A DNA stretch of 28,039 bases from JAAXHE01 sp964551635 (GTDB lineage: Bacteria; Latescibacterota; UBA2968; GCA-2709665). Below, in pieces: positions 7,545 to 16,412 of the stretch (within the stretch, counting starts at the first letter, position 1; every line of letters starts with the position of its first letter). The stretch spans positions 1 to 28,039 of the forward strand of contig CAZKDZ010000277.1 of NCBI GenBank assembly GCA_964551635.1, given 5' to 3'. The position numbers and the translations under genes are program-made. The notes under the pieces were generated by a model, which was given only the letters and a program-made list of their open reading frames with translations, was not told where the DNA came from and searched no databases.

Positions 7545-8615
7545 ATGGCGAATCCTTACACACAGCCTGCTGACGTCATCAGCCGCTGGATCAATGACCG
7601 CCAGCGCCTGCTTCGAAACGAGACGGAAGACTTTCTCCGCGGCGAGGTGCTGAACTACGGCCCGCGACAGGCCGCTCACTGGAATCGGGACTACAGTTCG
7701 GTTGAAGCCTTCGAACGTTCGGTCGAAGCCAACCGCCGCTGCTGGCAGGAAACAATCGGCATCTTCGAGTACGACGGCACCCCGCTGGAACCCGTGCTGG
7801 ATCCGTGGTACGAAGACGACAGGTTCACCGCCTGGTGGATTACCATCGGATTACTGGGCAATATGAGAGGGCGCGGTATACTCGCCCTGCCCAAAGACAC
7901 GGGCGGTCCCGCCCCGCTCGTCATCGCGCAGCACGGTATCGGCTCGTCGCCCGAAAAGGCATTCGGCCTGGACGACCCGAACGACACCTACAAATCCTAC
8001 GCCCGGCGCCTGGCGGAAGAGGGCTTCGCCGTGATTGCTCCGATGAACATCACGGGCGGCCCTCCGCGGGCGCGTCAGGAACGCCTCTGCAAGCTCCTTG
8101 GCAAGACCCTGTGGGGCCTCGAGATCTTCCGCACGCAGCGGCTTCTGGACTACCTGGAAACCCGCCCTGAAATCGACATCGAACGCACGGCCATGTATGG
8201 GATCAGCCTCGGGGGCGCCTACACCATGTTCACGACTCCGGCCGAACCCCGCATCAGGGCCGCCGTGGTATGCGCCTGGTTCAACCACAGGCGAAACAAA
8301 ATGGCCGTGGACGACCCAAGATACAGCTGCTTTCTTTCCGTCAACGAGGAGCACGTATGGATTCCCGGCTGGCTCAGCGCGTTCACCGACAGCGACCTGG
8401 TCTCGCTCATCTGTCCCCGTCCCCTGCTGGTGGAGCAGGGCAAGGCCGACGGAATCGCCTGGTGGCCGATGATGCTCGACGAGTATCGACAGGCCCGCGA
8501 ACACTACGCCAGACTCGGTCTGTCCGAGAATATTGAAATCGACCTCCACGAAGGAGGTCACGAGATCCGGCTTGAAAAGAGCCTTCAATTCCTCGGTAAG
8601 TGGTTGAAACGTTAA
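7545..8615 (+). CDS. Alpha/beta hydrolase (dienelactone hydrolase / acetyl xylan esterase-like)
   Basis: The 356-residue cytoplasmic protein (no signal peptide) carries an alpha/beta-hydrolase fold in its second half. The oxyanion region is P-L-V-I-A-Q-H-G-I-G at 124-133 and the nucleophile elbow is G-I-S-L-G-G with Ser221. Asp302 in G-K-A-D-G is the probable acid and His339 is in E-G-G-H-E. The roughly 110-residue N-terminal helical/cap segment is typical of the large bacterial esterase-like members. The start at 7545 has GAGGAG (7533-7538) with a 6-nt spacer and follows the predicted promoter. It leads a plus-strand cluster with oxidoreductases and an amidase, so it probably cleaves an ester or lactone of the same substrate. 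The exact substrate is unknown. Confidence 0.8.
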   Translation: MANPYTQPADVISRWINDRQRLLRNETEDFLRGEVLNYGPRQAAHWNRDYSSVEAFERSVEANRRCWQETIGIFEYDGTPLEPVLDPWYEDDRFTAWWITIGLLGNMRGRGILALPKDTGGPAPLVIAQHGIGSSPEKAFGLDDPNDTYKSYARRLAEEGFAVIAPMNITGGPPRARQERLCKLLGKTLWGLEIFRTQRLLDYLETRPEIDIERTAMYGISLGGAYTMFTTPAEPRIRAAVVCAWFNHRRNKMAVDDPRYSCFLSVNEEHVWIPGWLSAFTDSDLVSLICPRPLLVEQGKADGIAWWPMMLDEYRQAREHYARLGLSENIEIDLHEGGHEIRLEKSLQFLGKWLKR

Positions 8616-8695
8616 CCCGCGTGCAGCACGGTTTCGTACCGGGAATCCAACGCTGAAGCGAATGATCCAGGATACATCACGAAAAGGGAAAAAAC

Positions 8696-9694
8696 ATGGT
8701 TAAACTGGGTGTTTTCGGTTGTGCGGGCATTTCAACCCATCAGTTGAATTCCGTGTGGGACGACAATCGTTTCCAGGTGGTTGCGGGAGCGGATGTCCGT
8801 CCGGCGCAGCTCGACCATTTCAGTCGAAGATTCGGCATGCAGCATGGGTACCCCGACTACCGCGTACTGCTTGACGAAGCCGACATCGAAGCCGTCATGA
8901 TCTGCACGCCTACCTTCCTCCATCCTGAAATGACGATCGCGGCCGCACAGGCCGGCAAACACGTCTTCTGCCAGAAACCCATGGCGATGAATTCTTACGA
9001 CTGCTATCGCATGATCCAGACCTGCCGCAGAAATAACGTCGGACTCCAGATCGGTTTCGTGCGGCGTTTCGACAATGACTGGGGTACTGTCAAAACGGTC
9101 GTCGAATCCGGCCGGCTGGGGAGCCCCGTCGTCTGGCGTCAGATCTCCGGGGGCTCGCCCCCGGGCAGCCCGTTCTTCATGGACCGCTTTCAGGGCGGCG
9201 GACCGATGATCGACGGCATGGTCCACAACTACGACTTCGCGGTCCACTGTTTCGGTGAACCCGTGGAAGTCAAGTCCATGCCAATCAAGATTCACCACAC
9301 ATCCACCGCCTGGGATACGGGGACTGTCCTCGTCCGGTTCGAACGGGGAGACGCCATCATGTGTTCCTGGACCTGGGGACTGCCTGCCGGCGTTCGACCC
9401 AGAGGCGGAACGGATATCATCGGTCCGAACGGCGCGCTCTCATTCCCCGGGAACTACGATCCCGGGAAGGCGGAAGGCAAGTTCGACCCCCATACCCAGG
9501 GCGCCTACCTCCTTTCCCTGGCCGACGGCGAGGAGGAAGTCATCACCTTCGAAAAGAAAAACATGTTCCGGGACGAAATGCTGCATTTCGCCGATTGGGT
9601 TCAAAGTGGAACGGACCCGCTGGTTACCGGTGAAGACGGACTGCGCGCCACGCGGATCGCCGAACTCGCACTCAACGGCGGCGGACTGGTTTAG
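8696..9694 (+). CDS. Gfo/Idh/MocA family oxidoreductase (first copy)
   Basis: The 332-residue product has the two-domain Gfo/Idh/MocA layout. An N-terminal Rossmann domain (V-F-G-C-A-G-I-S, residues 6-13) is followed by a C-terminal alpha/beta domain with the G-G-G-P-M-I-D-G-M-V-H-N-Y-D-F segment that lines the active site. The conserved E-K-P motif reads Q-K-P here (residues 93-95), keeping the catalytic Lys94. These enzymes oxidise or reduce a hydroxyl/ketone of sugars, inositols or related polyols with NAD(P). The start is ATG 8696 after AAGGGA. It sits 80 nt after the hydrolase and 48 nt before the nitrilase-family gene. The substrate is not predictable from sequence. Confidence 0.9.
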   Translation: MVKLGVFGCAGISTHQLNSVWDDNRFQVVAGADVRPAQLDHFSRRFGMQHGYPDYRVLLDEADIEAVMICTPTFLHPEMTIAAAQAGKHVFCQKPMAMNSYDCYRMIQTCRRNNVGLQIGFVRRFDNDWGTVKTVVESGRLGSPVVWRQISGGSPPGSPFFMDRFQGGGPMIDGMVHNYDFAVHCFGEPVEVKSMPIKIHHTSTAWDTGTVLVRFERGDAIMCSWTWGLPAGVRPRGGTDIIGPNGALSFPGNYDPGKAEGKFDPHTQGAYLLSLADGEEEVITFEKKNMFRDEMLHFADWVQSGTDPLVTGEDGLRATRIAELALNGGGLV

Positions 9695-9707
9695 CAGCCC
9701 GTTGAAA
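9694..9707. repeat. 14-nt repeat, second copy
   Basis: GCAGCCCGTTGAAA just after the first Gfo/Idh/MocA stop codon is identical to 87-100. On the opposite strand it reads TTTCAACGGGCTGC. It may be a remnant of a dispersed intergenic element. Confidence 0.3.
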
Positions 9708-9742
9708 TGCGTGATCGGAAGTCCCGACACGAAGAGAAATAC

Positions 9743-10627
9743 ATGACTTCATTACGCATCGCCCTCGCCCAGACGCGGCAGACCGCGGACCGGGAGGACA
9801 ACCGCCTCGCCATTCTCGAAGCCATCGACCGTGCGGCTTCCCGGAACGTGCAGATCCTGTGCTTTCCCGAGACGCAGACAACCGGCTACCGGGTAGACAT
9901 TGCTTCCGCCGACGCGCCGGTGCCCCTCGGGTGGCTGAACAAGGTACACGACGAAGTTGCGGCACGGTGCGCGAAGCTCGGCATCGCCTGCATCCTGGGC
10001 ACCGAAACGGCATCCGAAAGCGGAAAGCCTTACAACACCGCTATCGTGATCGACAAGCATGGAGACGTCCTGGGCCTGCACCATAAGACGAAGCTGACGC
10101 CGCTGGACGCCCTGGCCTACGAGCGGGGAAACGCGCACCACACGTTCGATCTTGCCGGCGTGCGCATCGGCGTGGTCATCTGCTTCGAGGCGCTGCGCTT
10201 TGCTGAAACGACCGCCGAATGCGTACGCCGCGGCGCACGGGTCGTCTTCCATCCTCAGAATAACACCACCCGTCCCAACGACTGGAAGATCCCCATCCAC
10301 CATGCCATGATCGTCACCCGCGCCGCCGAGAATACCGTCTGGTTCGCTTCCTGCAATGCCTGCCTCCCGCACCAGAACAGCCGCAGCCTGATTGTCGCCC
10401 CCGACGGCCGTATACACGGGCAGACGGAGCTGAGGCAGGAGGAATTGCTTGTACGTGACATCGACGTGCGGGAGGCAACGCGCGCCATGTTCCGCCTGGG
10501 AGAGGACGGCTCGGCCGCGGGTGCGCTGGAACAGAGCGCAAGCCCTCTTTTCGCCGACACGGTGAGGGCGGAAGAGTATGCCGCCGCGCTCGAGGCGGAG
10601 AAGTCACCAACCAGGGCGTCACAATGA
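9743..10627 (+). CDS. Carbon-nitrogen hydrolase (nitrilase superfamily)
   Basis: The 294-residue cytoplasmic product has the nitrilase-superfamily catalytic triad. Glu43 is in C-F-P-E-T-Q-T-T-G-Y, Lys115 in H-H-K-T-K-L and Cys147 in V-V-I-C-F-E-A. Enzymes of this fold hydrolyse amides, carbamoyl groups or nitriles; the C-F-E-A elbow resembles amidase and carbamoylase branches. I chose ATG 9743, which has GAAGAGA upstream and begins the family's first strand. ATG 9707 in the same frame would add 12 polar residues without a ribosome site. The stop overlaps the start of the next gene, a secreted propeller protein, by 4 nt (ATGA). Confidence 0.88.
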   Translation: MTSLRIALAQTRQTADREDNRLAILEAIDRAASRNVQILCFPETQTTGYRVDIASADAPVPLGWLNKVHDEVAARCAKLGIACILGTETASESGKPYNTAIVIDKHGDVLGLHHKTKLTPLDALAYERGNAHHTFDLAGVRIGVVICFEALRFAETTAECVRRGARVVFHPQNNTTRPNDWKIPIHHAMIVTRAAENTVWFASCNACLPHQNSRSLIVAPDGRIHGQTELRQEELLVRDIDVREATRAMFRLGEDGSAAGALEQSASPLFADTVRAEEYAAALEAEKSPTRASQ

Positions 10628-12669
10628 ACGCTCGTACCTTACTGTTACTGGCCGTCCTCGCCTGCACGGCTCCATCGCTTTGTGCGCAGGACGGCGAGTC
10701 GCCGCCGGAAGCCGACTTCAACGGCGACAACGCCGTCGACTTCCAGGATTTCATCCTGTTCGCAAGGGCCTTCGGCTCCGGACAGGCCCTTTATGACCTG
10801 GACGGCGACGGCAGCGTCTCCTTTGGCGACTTCCTGCTCTTCGCCCGGGCATTCGGCCTGACCGGCGCGCCGACTCTTCGGGTCCGGGATATCGGAATCC
10901 CGGTACGTTCGGTCAACTGGGTCCGCCTCCATCCGGGTCTGGACAATGAGGACCGACCGCGCGTGTACGTCACCATGGGGCAGCAGGCCGACAACCTGTT
11001 CGTCCTCCAAGTCGACCCCGAAACCGGCGCGTTCCGTCAGTTCGTCTCCCCGGTTCCGCGGTCCAATTACCCGACCGCCACGTTGATGAGCCGCTCGGGC
11101 CGCCTCTACATCGGGTCCGCGTACGCGGGTCACCTCCTTTGCTTCGATCCCCGTCTGAACGCCCTCCTGGACCTGGGGGCCATCAACCCGGGCGCCGCCA
11201 CCTTCCCCTGCCGTATGGACGAAGATCAGGCCGGCCGCATCTGGATCGGCAGCTATCCGGGGGCCGACCTTACGGTTTATGACCCCAAATCCGGTGAATT
11301 CACACGCTACGGCCGCATGTCAAGCGTGGACAAATATAACTATCCTCTGGTCGCTCCTGACGGAAAGATCGCATGCCTCATCAGACAGACGCGGCCCCAC
11401 GTCGTCGTCTTCGATCCCGCTACAGGTGGAAGCTATCTGGCCGGTCCGATTACGTTCAAGGGACAGGGCACGCTGAAGCTGGAAAGACGGCGGGACGGCA
11501 ACCTCTACGTCATCACGTCGGACTACGGCAATTTCCTGATTTCCGGGAATGAAGGCATCGCCGTCGCGACGCTGCCCGGCGAAATGCCGCATCCGACGCT
11601 TCCCGACGGCAGCACCTTCGTTTTTTCCGATGGCACGGAACAGATCTATCGCACACTTCGCATCCGCCGTCCCTTCGGCAGCGTCCGCACGTTCGAACTC
11701 GATTACGAAGCCAGCGGCACGGACATTTTCTACATTCACACGGGCCCCGACGGCCTGATCTACGGATCGAGCATCCTGCCGCTGCACCTCTTCAGATTCA
11801 ATCCCCTCGCCGGAGAGCTGGTCGACCTGGGCAAGTGTTCCCGGTCCGCCGGCGAAGCCTATTCGATGGCAAACTACCAGGGCAGACTTTACATCTCCTC
11901 CTATCCTGCTGCTCGTATTTCGGTGTACGACCCTACCCTTCCCTACCAGTATGGCACAGGCCCCGACAACAATCCCCGCGAACTGGGCCGGCTGGACGAC
12001 ATCTCCTACAGGCCGCGTTCCACACTCGCCGGTCCGATGGGCAGGGTCTGGGTCGCGTCCGTACCGGACTACGGCCGGTGGGGAGGCCCGCTCGCTTACT
12101 ACGATCCCGCGACGGGTGAAAGGAAGTCCTACAAACGCATCGTTGGAGATGCGAGTTGTTATACCCTTGCCCACCTGGAGTCACAGAAGCTCATCGCCGT
12201 GGGCACCACCATCAGCGGAGGCAGCGGGACGAATCCCAAAGTCAACGTAGCCACCCTCTTTCTGTGGGACTACCGCGCCGAAGAAAAGGCCTGGGAGGGA
12301 ACGATCGAGCGTGGAAGCGCGCCCGCATCGGTCTTCAATGCGTTGCTCGCGGGGCGCGACGGCCTGCTTTATGGCACGGTTCGGGGCCGAGGTCTCGATG
12401 AGCTCTTCGTGTTCGATCCCGCCACCCGGACCTTCTCCCACCGGCTCCCATTGCCCGCCGGCCGCCCCCTTGACCTCGGCCTGCAATACGGTCCGGACGG
12501 CAAGATCTACGGATTCACCTCGTCGCTCATCTACCTCCTCGACCCCGCCACCCGCCAGATCGAGGAGGTTCTCAAAGTGGATGGCGGTATCCGCATCGCG
12601 GGTCCGATTCTGGGCAACGAGATTTACTTCGGAACCGGCGCGGTGCTTCGGTCGGCCACGATTTTCTAG
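10624..12669 (+). CDS. Secreted beta-propeller protein with N-terminal paired EF-hand (dockerin-like) loops
   Basis: The 681-residue product begins with a Sec signal peptide (core L-L-L-L-A-V-L-A, cleavage near C-A-Q at 20-22). Two calcium-loop repeats follow: D-F-N-G-D-N-A-V-D-F-Q-D-F at 31-43 and D-L-D-G-D-G-S-V-S-F-G-D-F at 58-70. Each is followed by F-A-R-A-F-G, a dockerin-like pair. From about 90 onward it is a repetitive beta-propeller. Repeats of the form (V/F/Y/L)-D-P or F-N-P plus a short turn occur about nine times, alternating with G-(R/L/K)-(L/I/V)-Y strands. It resembles SMP-30/streptogramin-lyase-type propellers, so sugar or lactone binding is possible but not shown. The gene overlaps the preceding nitrilase by 4 nt. 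It is probably exported and may be surface-attached through the calcium repeats. Confidence 0.85.
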   Translation: MNARTLLLLAVLACTAPSLCAQDGESPPEADFNGDNAVDFQDFILFARAFGSGQALYDLDGDGSVSFGDFLLFARAFGLTGAPTLRVRDIGIPVRSVNWVRLHPGLDNEDRPRVYVTMGQQADNLFVLQVDPETGAFRQFVSPVPRSNYPTATLMSRSGRLYIGSAYAGHLLCFDPRLNALLDLGAINPGAATFPCRMDEDQAGRIWIGSYPGADLTVYDPKSGEFTRYGRMSSVDKYNYPLVAPDGKIACLIRQTRPHVVVFDPATGGSYLAGPITFKGQGTLKLERRRDGNLYVITSDYGNFLISGNEGIAVATLPGEMPHPTLPDGSTFVFSDGTEQIYRTLRIRRPFGSVRTFELDYEASGTDIFYIHTGPDGLIYGSSILPLHLFRFNPLAGELVDLGKCSRSAGEAYSMANYQGRLYISSYPAARISVYDPTLPYQYGTGPDNNPRELGRLDDISYRPRSTLAGPMGRVWVASVPDYGRWGGPLAYYDPATGERKSYKRIVGDASCYTLAHLESQKLIAVGTTISGGSGTNPKVNVATLFLWDYRAEEKAWEGTIERGSAPASVFNALLAGRDGLLYGTVRGRGLDELFVFDPATRTFSHRLPLPAGRPLDLGLQYGPDGKIYGFTSSLIYLLDPATRQIEEVLKVDGGIRIAGPILGNEIYFGTGAVLRSATIF

Positions 12670-12823
12670 CGGGGACAGACCCGCCAGTCTCCGGTCAATG
12701 CCGGAACGGGTGAGTTTTTCGGGTTGCATGTCCGCCGTACGGGAGATATCGTAGGTCCATCAGTTTTCCGAACTGCCCTTTGCGTCCGTCACCGGGACAT
12801 CTCACTTCAGGCAGGGATATCGA

Positions 12824-13888
12824 ATGAACGCAACCGAAAAGGGAAAGCTCCGAATCGCCTTCATTGGCGCGGGGGGCATCGCCGGCACCCACATGCGTTG
12901 CTTCACTGAGATGGATGACGTGGATATGGTCGCCATGGCAGACATCTCGGACACGGCCCTCGAAAGTCGTTCGAAAGAGTACGGCATTGCCAATTGCTTT
13001 GCGGACTACGAAACCATGCTGAGCAAAGTCAGACCCGATGCCGTAAGCGTCTGCACGCCGAACGGCCTCCACGCTCCGGCCACCATCGCATCGCTTTCGG
13101 CGGGTGCGCACGTCATCGTCGAAAAGCCGATGGCCATGAACGCGCGGGAAGCGACGGCCATGCTGGACGCTGCCGGGAAACATCGGCGAAAACTCGTCAT
13201 CGGATTTCAGCAACGCTTCGATCCGAAAACCCGATTCATCAAGGACGCGGTGGACGGCGGCAGGATGGGGAGGATTCTGTTTGCCCGCATTCAGGCCCTG
13301 CGCAGGCGCGGCATCCCCAACTGGGGAGTTTTCGGCCGGAAGGAACTCCAGGGCGGCGGGCCGCTCGTGGACATCGGCGTACACGTGCTGGAAGCCGTCC
13401 ACTACATCATGGGCGCGCCCAGACCCGTTGCCGCCAGCGGGAACGTCTTTACGTACCTCGGAAACAGAAAATCGGAAACGGTCTGCAGGTGGGCCGACTG
13501 GGACCACAAGACCTACACCGTCGAAGACCTGGCGGTAGGCCAGGTCCGCTTTGAAGACGGCGCCGTCATACACGTGGAATCCAGCTTTGCCGCCCACATA
13601 AGGGCCGACGTATGGAACTTTCAGCTCATGGGCGAAAGAGGCGGCGCCACCTGGGATCCGCTTATGATCGCGACGGATGACAACGGGTACATGGTAAACA
13701 CCGAACCAGGCTGGTTGCCCGGATCCGGGTTCGAATCCTCCTTCGGCGCCAAACTGCGCAATTTCGTCGACCACGTCCTTTACGACAAGCCCACGCTCGC
13801 GCCGGCCGAACACGGCCTGATGGTGCAGAAAATGATGGATGCGATTTACCTGTCGGGTGAAAAGGGCCGGGAAGTAGACATCGATTGA
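12824..13888 (+). CDS. Gfo/Idh/MocA family oxidoreductase (second copy)
   Basis: The 354-residue NAD(P)-dependent dehydrogenase has F-I-G-A-G-G-I-A-G at residues 13-21 (Rossmann loop). The canonical E-K-P at 100-102 carries the catalytic Lys101, and G-G-G-P-L-V-D-I-G-V-H-V-L-E is in the C-terminal domain. It is clearly diverged from the first copy at 8696, so the pair more likely catalyse different steps than represent a recent duplication. The start is ATG 12824 with AGGGA upstream. It lies 154 nt after the propeller gene and 34 nt before the class III aminotransferase. A substrate such as an inositol, amino sugar or oxidised sugar fits the family but is not demonstrated. Confidence 0.9.
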   Translation: MNATEKGKLRIAFIGAGGIAGTHMRCFTEMDDVDMVAMADISDTALESRSKEYGIANCFADYETMLSKVRPDAVSVCTPNGLHAPATIASLSAGAHVIVEKPMAMNAREATAMLDAAGKHRRKLVIGFQQRFDPKTRFIKDAVDGGRMGRILFARIQALRRRGIPNWGVFGRKELQGGGPLVDIGVHVLEAVHYIMGAPRPVAASGNVFTYLGNRKSETVCRWADWDHKTYTVEDLAVGQVRFEDGAVIHVESSFAAHIRADVWNFQLMGERGGATWDPLMIATDDNGYMVNTEPGWLPGSGFESSFGAKLRNFVDHVLYDKPTLAPAEHGLMVQKMMDAIYLSGEKGREVDID

Positions 13889-13922
13889 CAGCCCGTCTAT
13901 CTTCATATACCCGGGAAACGGC

Positions 13923-15344
13923 ATGAAGAACCCGCTCGATACCGAAGACCTCGTGGCGGCTTCGCGTCACCTCTGGCAGAACTATTTCCACGGCGCGCAG
14001 CCCGATACACTCCCGATGACGATTACCCATGGCGACGGCCTGTACATTTACGACGCCGAGGGCAACGAATACCTGGACACGTTCGCCTCGCTGCTCACGA
14101 CGCTGTGCGGTCACGGTCGTTCGGAAGTCGTCGACGCGGTAAACGAACAGATGGGAAAACTGGCCTACTTTCCCGGCGGTCAGGACTATCTGATCGAGCC
14201 TGCCGCGAGGCTGGCGGCGAAACTGGCCGGGATCGCCCCCGGAGATCTTTCGGTCTCCTTCCTCGTCAACGACGGCTCTGAAGCCAATGAGGCCGCGATA
14301 AAGCTGGCGCGCAGCTATCACTGGGCCAAAGGCGAGAAAAACCGCTACAAGGTCATATTCCGCAGAGGCTCGTATCACGGCGCCACGCTCGGCGCGCTCT
14401 CCGCGACCGGCCTGGCAGGCTCCCGCGAGCCCTATGAACCCCTGCTGCCCGGGTTCACCCACGCGATGCCCGCGAACTGTTATCGTTGCGAACTCGGCCT
14501 GGATCCCGACACATGTGCGCTGGCCTGCCTCAAGAATCTGTCATCCATTCTGGAATGGGAGGGGCCCCAGACCGTCGCCGCCGTCATCATGGATCCCATT
14601 CCCGGCTCCAATACCGGCTTTCCCCTTCCGCCGGACGGGTATCTGGAGGGCGTGCGCGATCTCTGCGACCGGCATGGCGTCCTGCTCATCTTCGATGAGA
14701 TCCAGACGGGTTTCGGCCGCACCGGGAGGATGTTCGCGTGTGAGAACTGGAATGTTGCGCCGGATATCATGACGGTCGCCAAGGGGTTCTCAGGCGGCTA
14801 TCTGCCCATCGGCGCAGCGATTGCGACCGGAGAGATTGCCGAGACGATTCGAAACGCCGGGACCGGATTCCGGCACATCCACACGTTCTCGGGCCATGCC
14901 GCCGCCTGCGCCGCCGCACTCGCCCATATCGAAATCATCCAGAACGAAAACCTCGTGAAGCGCGCCTCCGACCTGGGTGTCTGGTTCAGGAGAAAACTGG
15001 ACGATCTCTACCGATATCCCCTGGTGGGAGACGTGCGCGGCCTCGGCACGCTCTGGGCCGTCGAACTCGTGGGCGACCGCGAGACCCGAAGGCCGGTGAA
15101 TCCACCGGGAAAAGCGGGCGGATATATCGCCGAATTCTGCGGGAAGGACGGTATGATCCTGCGCAACAACGGCGACATCCTTGTCATGGCCCCGGCTCTG
15201 GTTATGACCTCAGAGCAGGCAGACCGGATGATCGATACGCTGCACGGCGCCATCGACTCGGCAATGCGTCACTGCAGAAAGAATGGAGACCGCCTGGAAT
15301 GGGTCGAGGAAGGAACGTCCGGACCGGCGCAGGACCCCGTTTGA
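13923..15344 (+). CDS. Class III PLP-dependent aminotransferase
   Basis: The 473-residue fold-type I enzyme has the class III signature L-I-F-D-E-I-Q-T-G-F-G-R-T-G at 255-268 (Asp258 holds the pyridine nitrogen). The Schiff-base lysine is in M-T-V-A-K-G-F-S-G-G (Lys287), and N-D-G-S-E-A-N-E-A-A lies at 116-125. Family members use omega-amino acids, diamines, amino sugars or alanine/pyruvate. A four-cysteine cluster C-x2-C-x8-C-x3-C (186, 189, 198, 202) lies in the middle, a feature seen in one subgroup. It is followed 36 nt later by the E1 alpha gene, suggesting that the oxoacid or aldehyde it yields feeds the dehydrogenase. The exact reaction is not assigned. Confidence 0.9.
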   Translation: MKNPLDTEDLVAASRHLWQNYFHGAQPDTLPMTITHGDGLYIYDAEGNEYLDTFASLLTTLCGHGRSEVVDAVNEQMGKLAYFPGGQDYLIEPAARLAAKLAGIAPGDLSVSFLVNDGSEANEAAIKLARSYHWAKGEKNRYKVIFRRGSYHGATLGALSATGLAGSREPYEPLLPGFTHAMPANCYRCELGLDPDTCALACLKNLSSILEWEGPQTVAAVIMDPIPGSNTGFPLPPDGYLEGVRDLCDRHGVLLIFDEIQTGFGRTGRMFACENWNVAPDIMTVAKGFSGGYLPIGAAIATGEIAETIRNAGTGFRHIHTFSGHAAACAAALAHIEIIQNENLVKRASDLGVWFRRKLDDLYRYPLVGDVRGLGTLWAVELVGDRETRRPVNPPGKAGGYIAEFCGKDGMILRNNGDILVMAPALVMTSEQADRMIDTLHGAIDSAMRHCRKNGDRLEWVEEGTSGPAQDPV

Positions 15345-15380
15345 CGCCGTGACCCTCCTGCAAACGAGGAAAACAGACAA

Positions 15381-16379
15381 ATGATGCCCGACTCAGAAAC
15401 ATGCCTCGAAATGCTCCGGCGGATGTACCGAATCCGCTTTTTCGAAGAGCAGGTTAGGGCCCACTACGACTATACCAGCTATCTTCGCGACAATCCCGAA
15501 AGCGAAGGGGTCATCTCCGGCGCCGCCCACCTGGCCATAGGGCAGGAAGGCGCCGAGGTTGGCGTCTGCGCCGCCCTCGAGCCGGATGACTTCGTGGCCA
15601 GCACGCACAGGGGTCACGGCCATGCCATCGCCAAGGGCGCGGACCTCAAGCCGATGATGGCCGAGTTGATGGGGCGGAAACACGGGTACAGCAACGGATG
15701 CGGCGGTTCCATGCACATCTTCAGTTCGGAACTCGGCCTGATTGGAGGGAACGGAATCGTGGGCGCCCAGGTCCCCATCGCCACCGGCGCCGCTTTCTCC
15801 GCGAAATATCGCGGAACAAGGCAGGTGGCCGTCGCATTTTTCAGCGAGGGGGCCGCCAATCAGGGCGCATTCCACGAAGCCCTGAACATGGCCGCGCTCT
15901 GGGACCTCCCCGCCGTCTACGTCTGCGAAAACAACCTCTACGCCGCCTCCACTCCCGCTGCCATAACGCTCTCGCCGCCGGACGTCGCGGCCAAGGCGGC
16001 CGCATATGACCTGCCGGGCGCTATCGTAGACGGCCAGGACGTCCTCGCGGTGTACCGGGTCGCATCGGAGGCCGTTGCCAGAGCGCGCGCCGGCAACGGA
16101 CCCACGCTCATCGAATGCAAGACCTATCGCTTTGTGAGCCACGCGGGCGGAGGCAAGGGCGACCACAACAACCCGGAAGAGCTGGAGATCTGGAAGAGCA
16201 AGGACCCGATCGCCCTCTTCGAACGCAAGCTCATCGACGCCGGATACCTCACCGCGGAAGAAAGACAAGACGTCGTGTCCGAAGCGAAAGCGGCCGCTAT
16301 CGAGGCCGTCGCCTTCGGCAAGCAATCTCCCTATCCTGATTTAGGCGACATGCCCGTTACCGCGGGAGTCGCCCTGTAG
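15381..16379 (+). CDS. Thiamine-diphosphate 2-oxoacid dehydrogenase E1, alpha subunit
   Basis: The 332-residue product matches E1 alpha of pyruvate, branched-chain or acetoin dehydrogenases. H-R-G-H-G-H (77-82), G-C-G-G-S-M-H (107-113) and the G-G-N-G-I-V-G segment are all present. The ThDP/Mg site normally reads G-D-G then N about 28 residues on; here it is S-E-G (155-157) with N-N at 184-185, so the metal-binding Asp is replaced by Glu. It pairs with the E1 beta gene downstream to form an alpha2beta2 enzyme that decarboxylates a 2-oxoacid or cleaves acetoin. The start is one of two tandem ATG codons (15381 or 15384). No E2 or E3 gene lies in the window, so the acyl acceptor must be encoded elsewhere or be different. 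Confidence 0.9.
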   Translation: MMPDSETCLEMLRRMYRIRFFEEQVRAHYDYTSYLRDNPESEGVISGAAHLAIGQEGAEVGVCAALEPDDFVASTHRGHGHAIAKGADLKPMMAELMGRKHGYSNGCGGSMHIFSSELGLIGGNGIVGAQVPIATGAAFSAKYRGTRQVAVAFFSEGAANQGAFHEALNMAALWDLPAVYVCENNLYAASTPAAITLSPPDVAAKAAAYDLPGAIVDGQDVLAVYRVASEAVARARAGNGPTLIECKTYRFVSHAGGGKGDHNNPEELEIWKSKDPIALFERKLIDAGYLTAEERQDVVSEAKAAAIEAVAFGKQSPYPDLGDMPVTAGVAL

Positions 16380-16412
16380 TGTCGTCGTAATTTGCTACGA
16401 TTGATGCTTTAT

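Noticed and set aside
12695..13924. Antisense open frame of 409 codons opposite the second Gfo/Idh/MocA gene
   Set aside because: Same reason: the plus strand encodes a complete recognised enzyme and the antisense translation is featureless.
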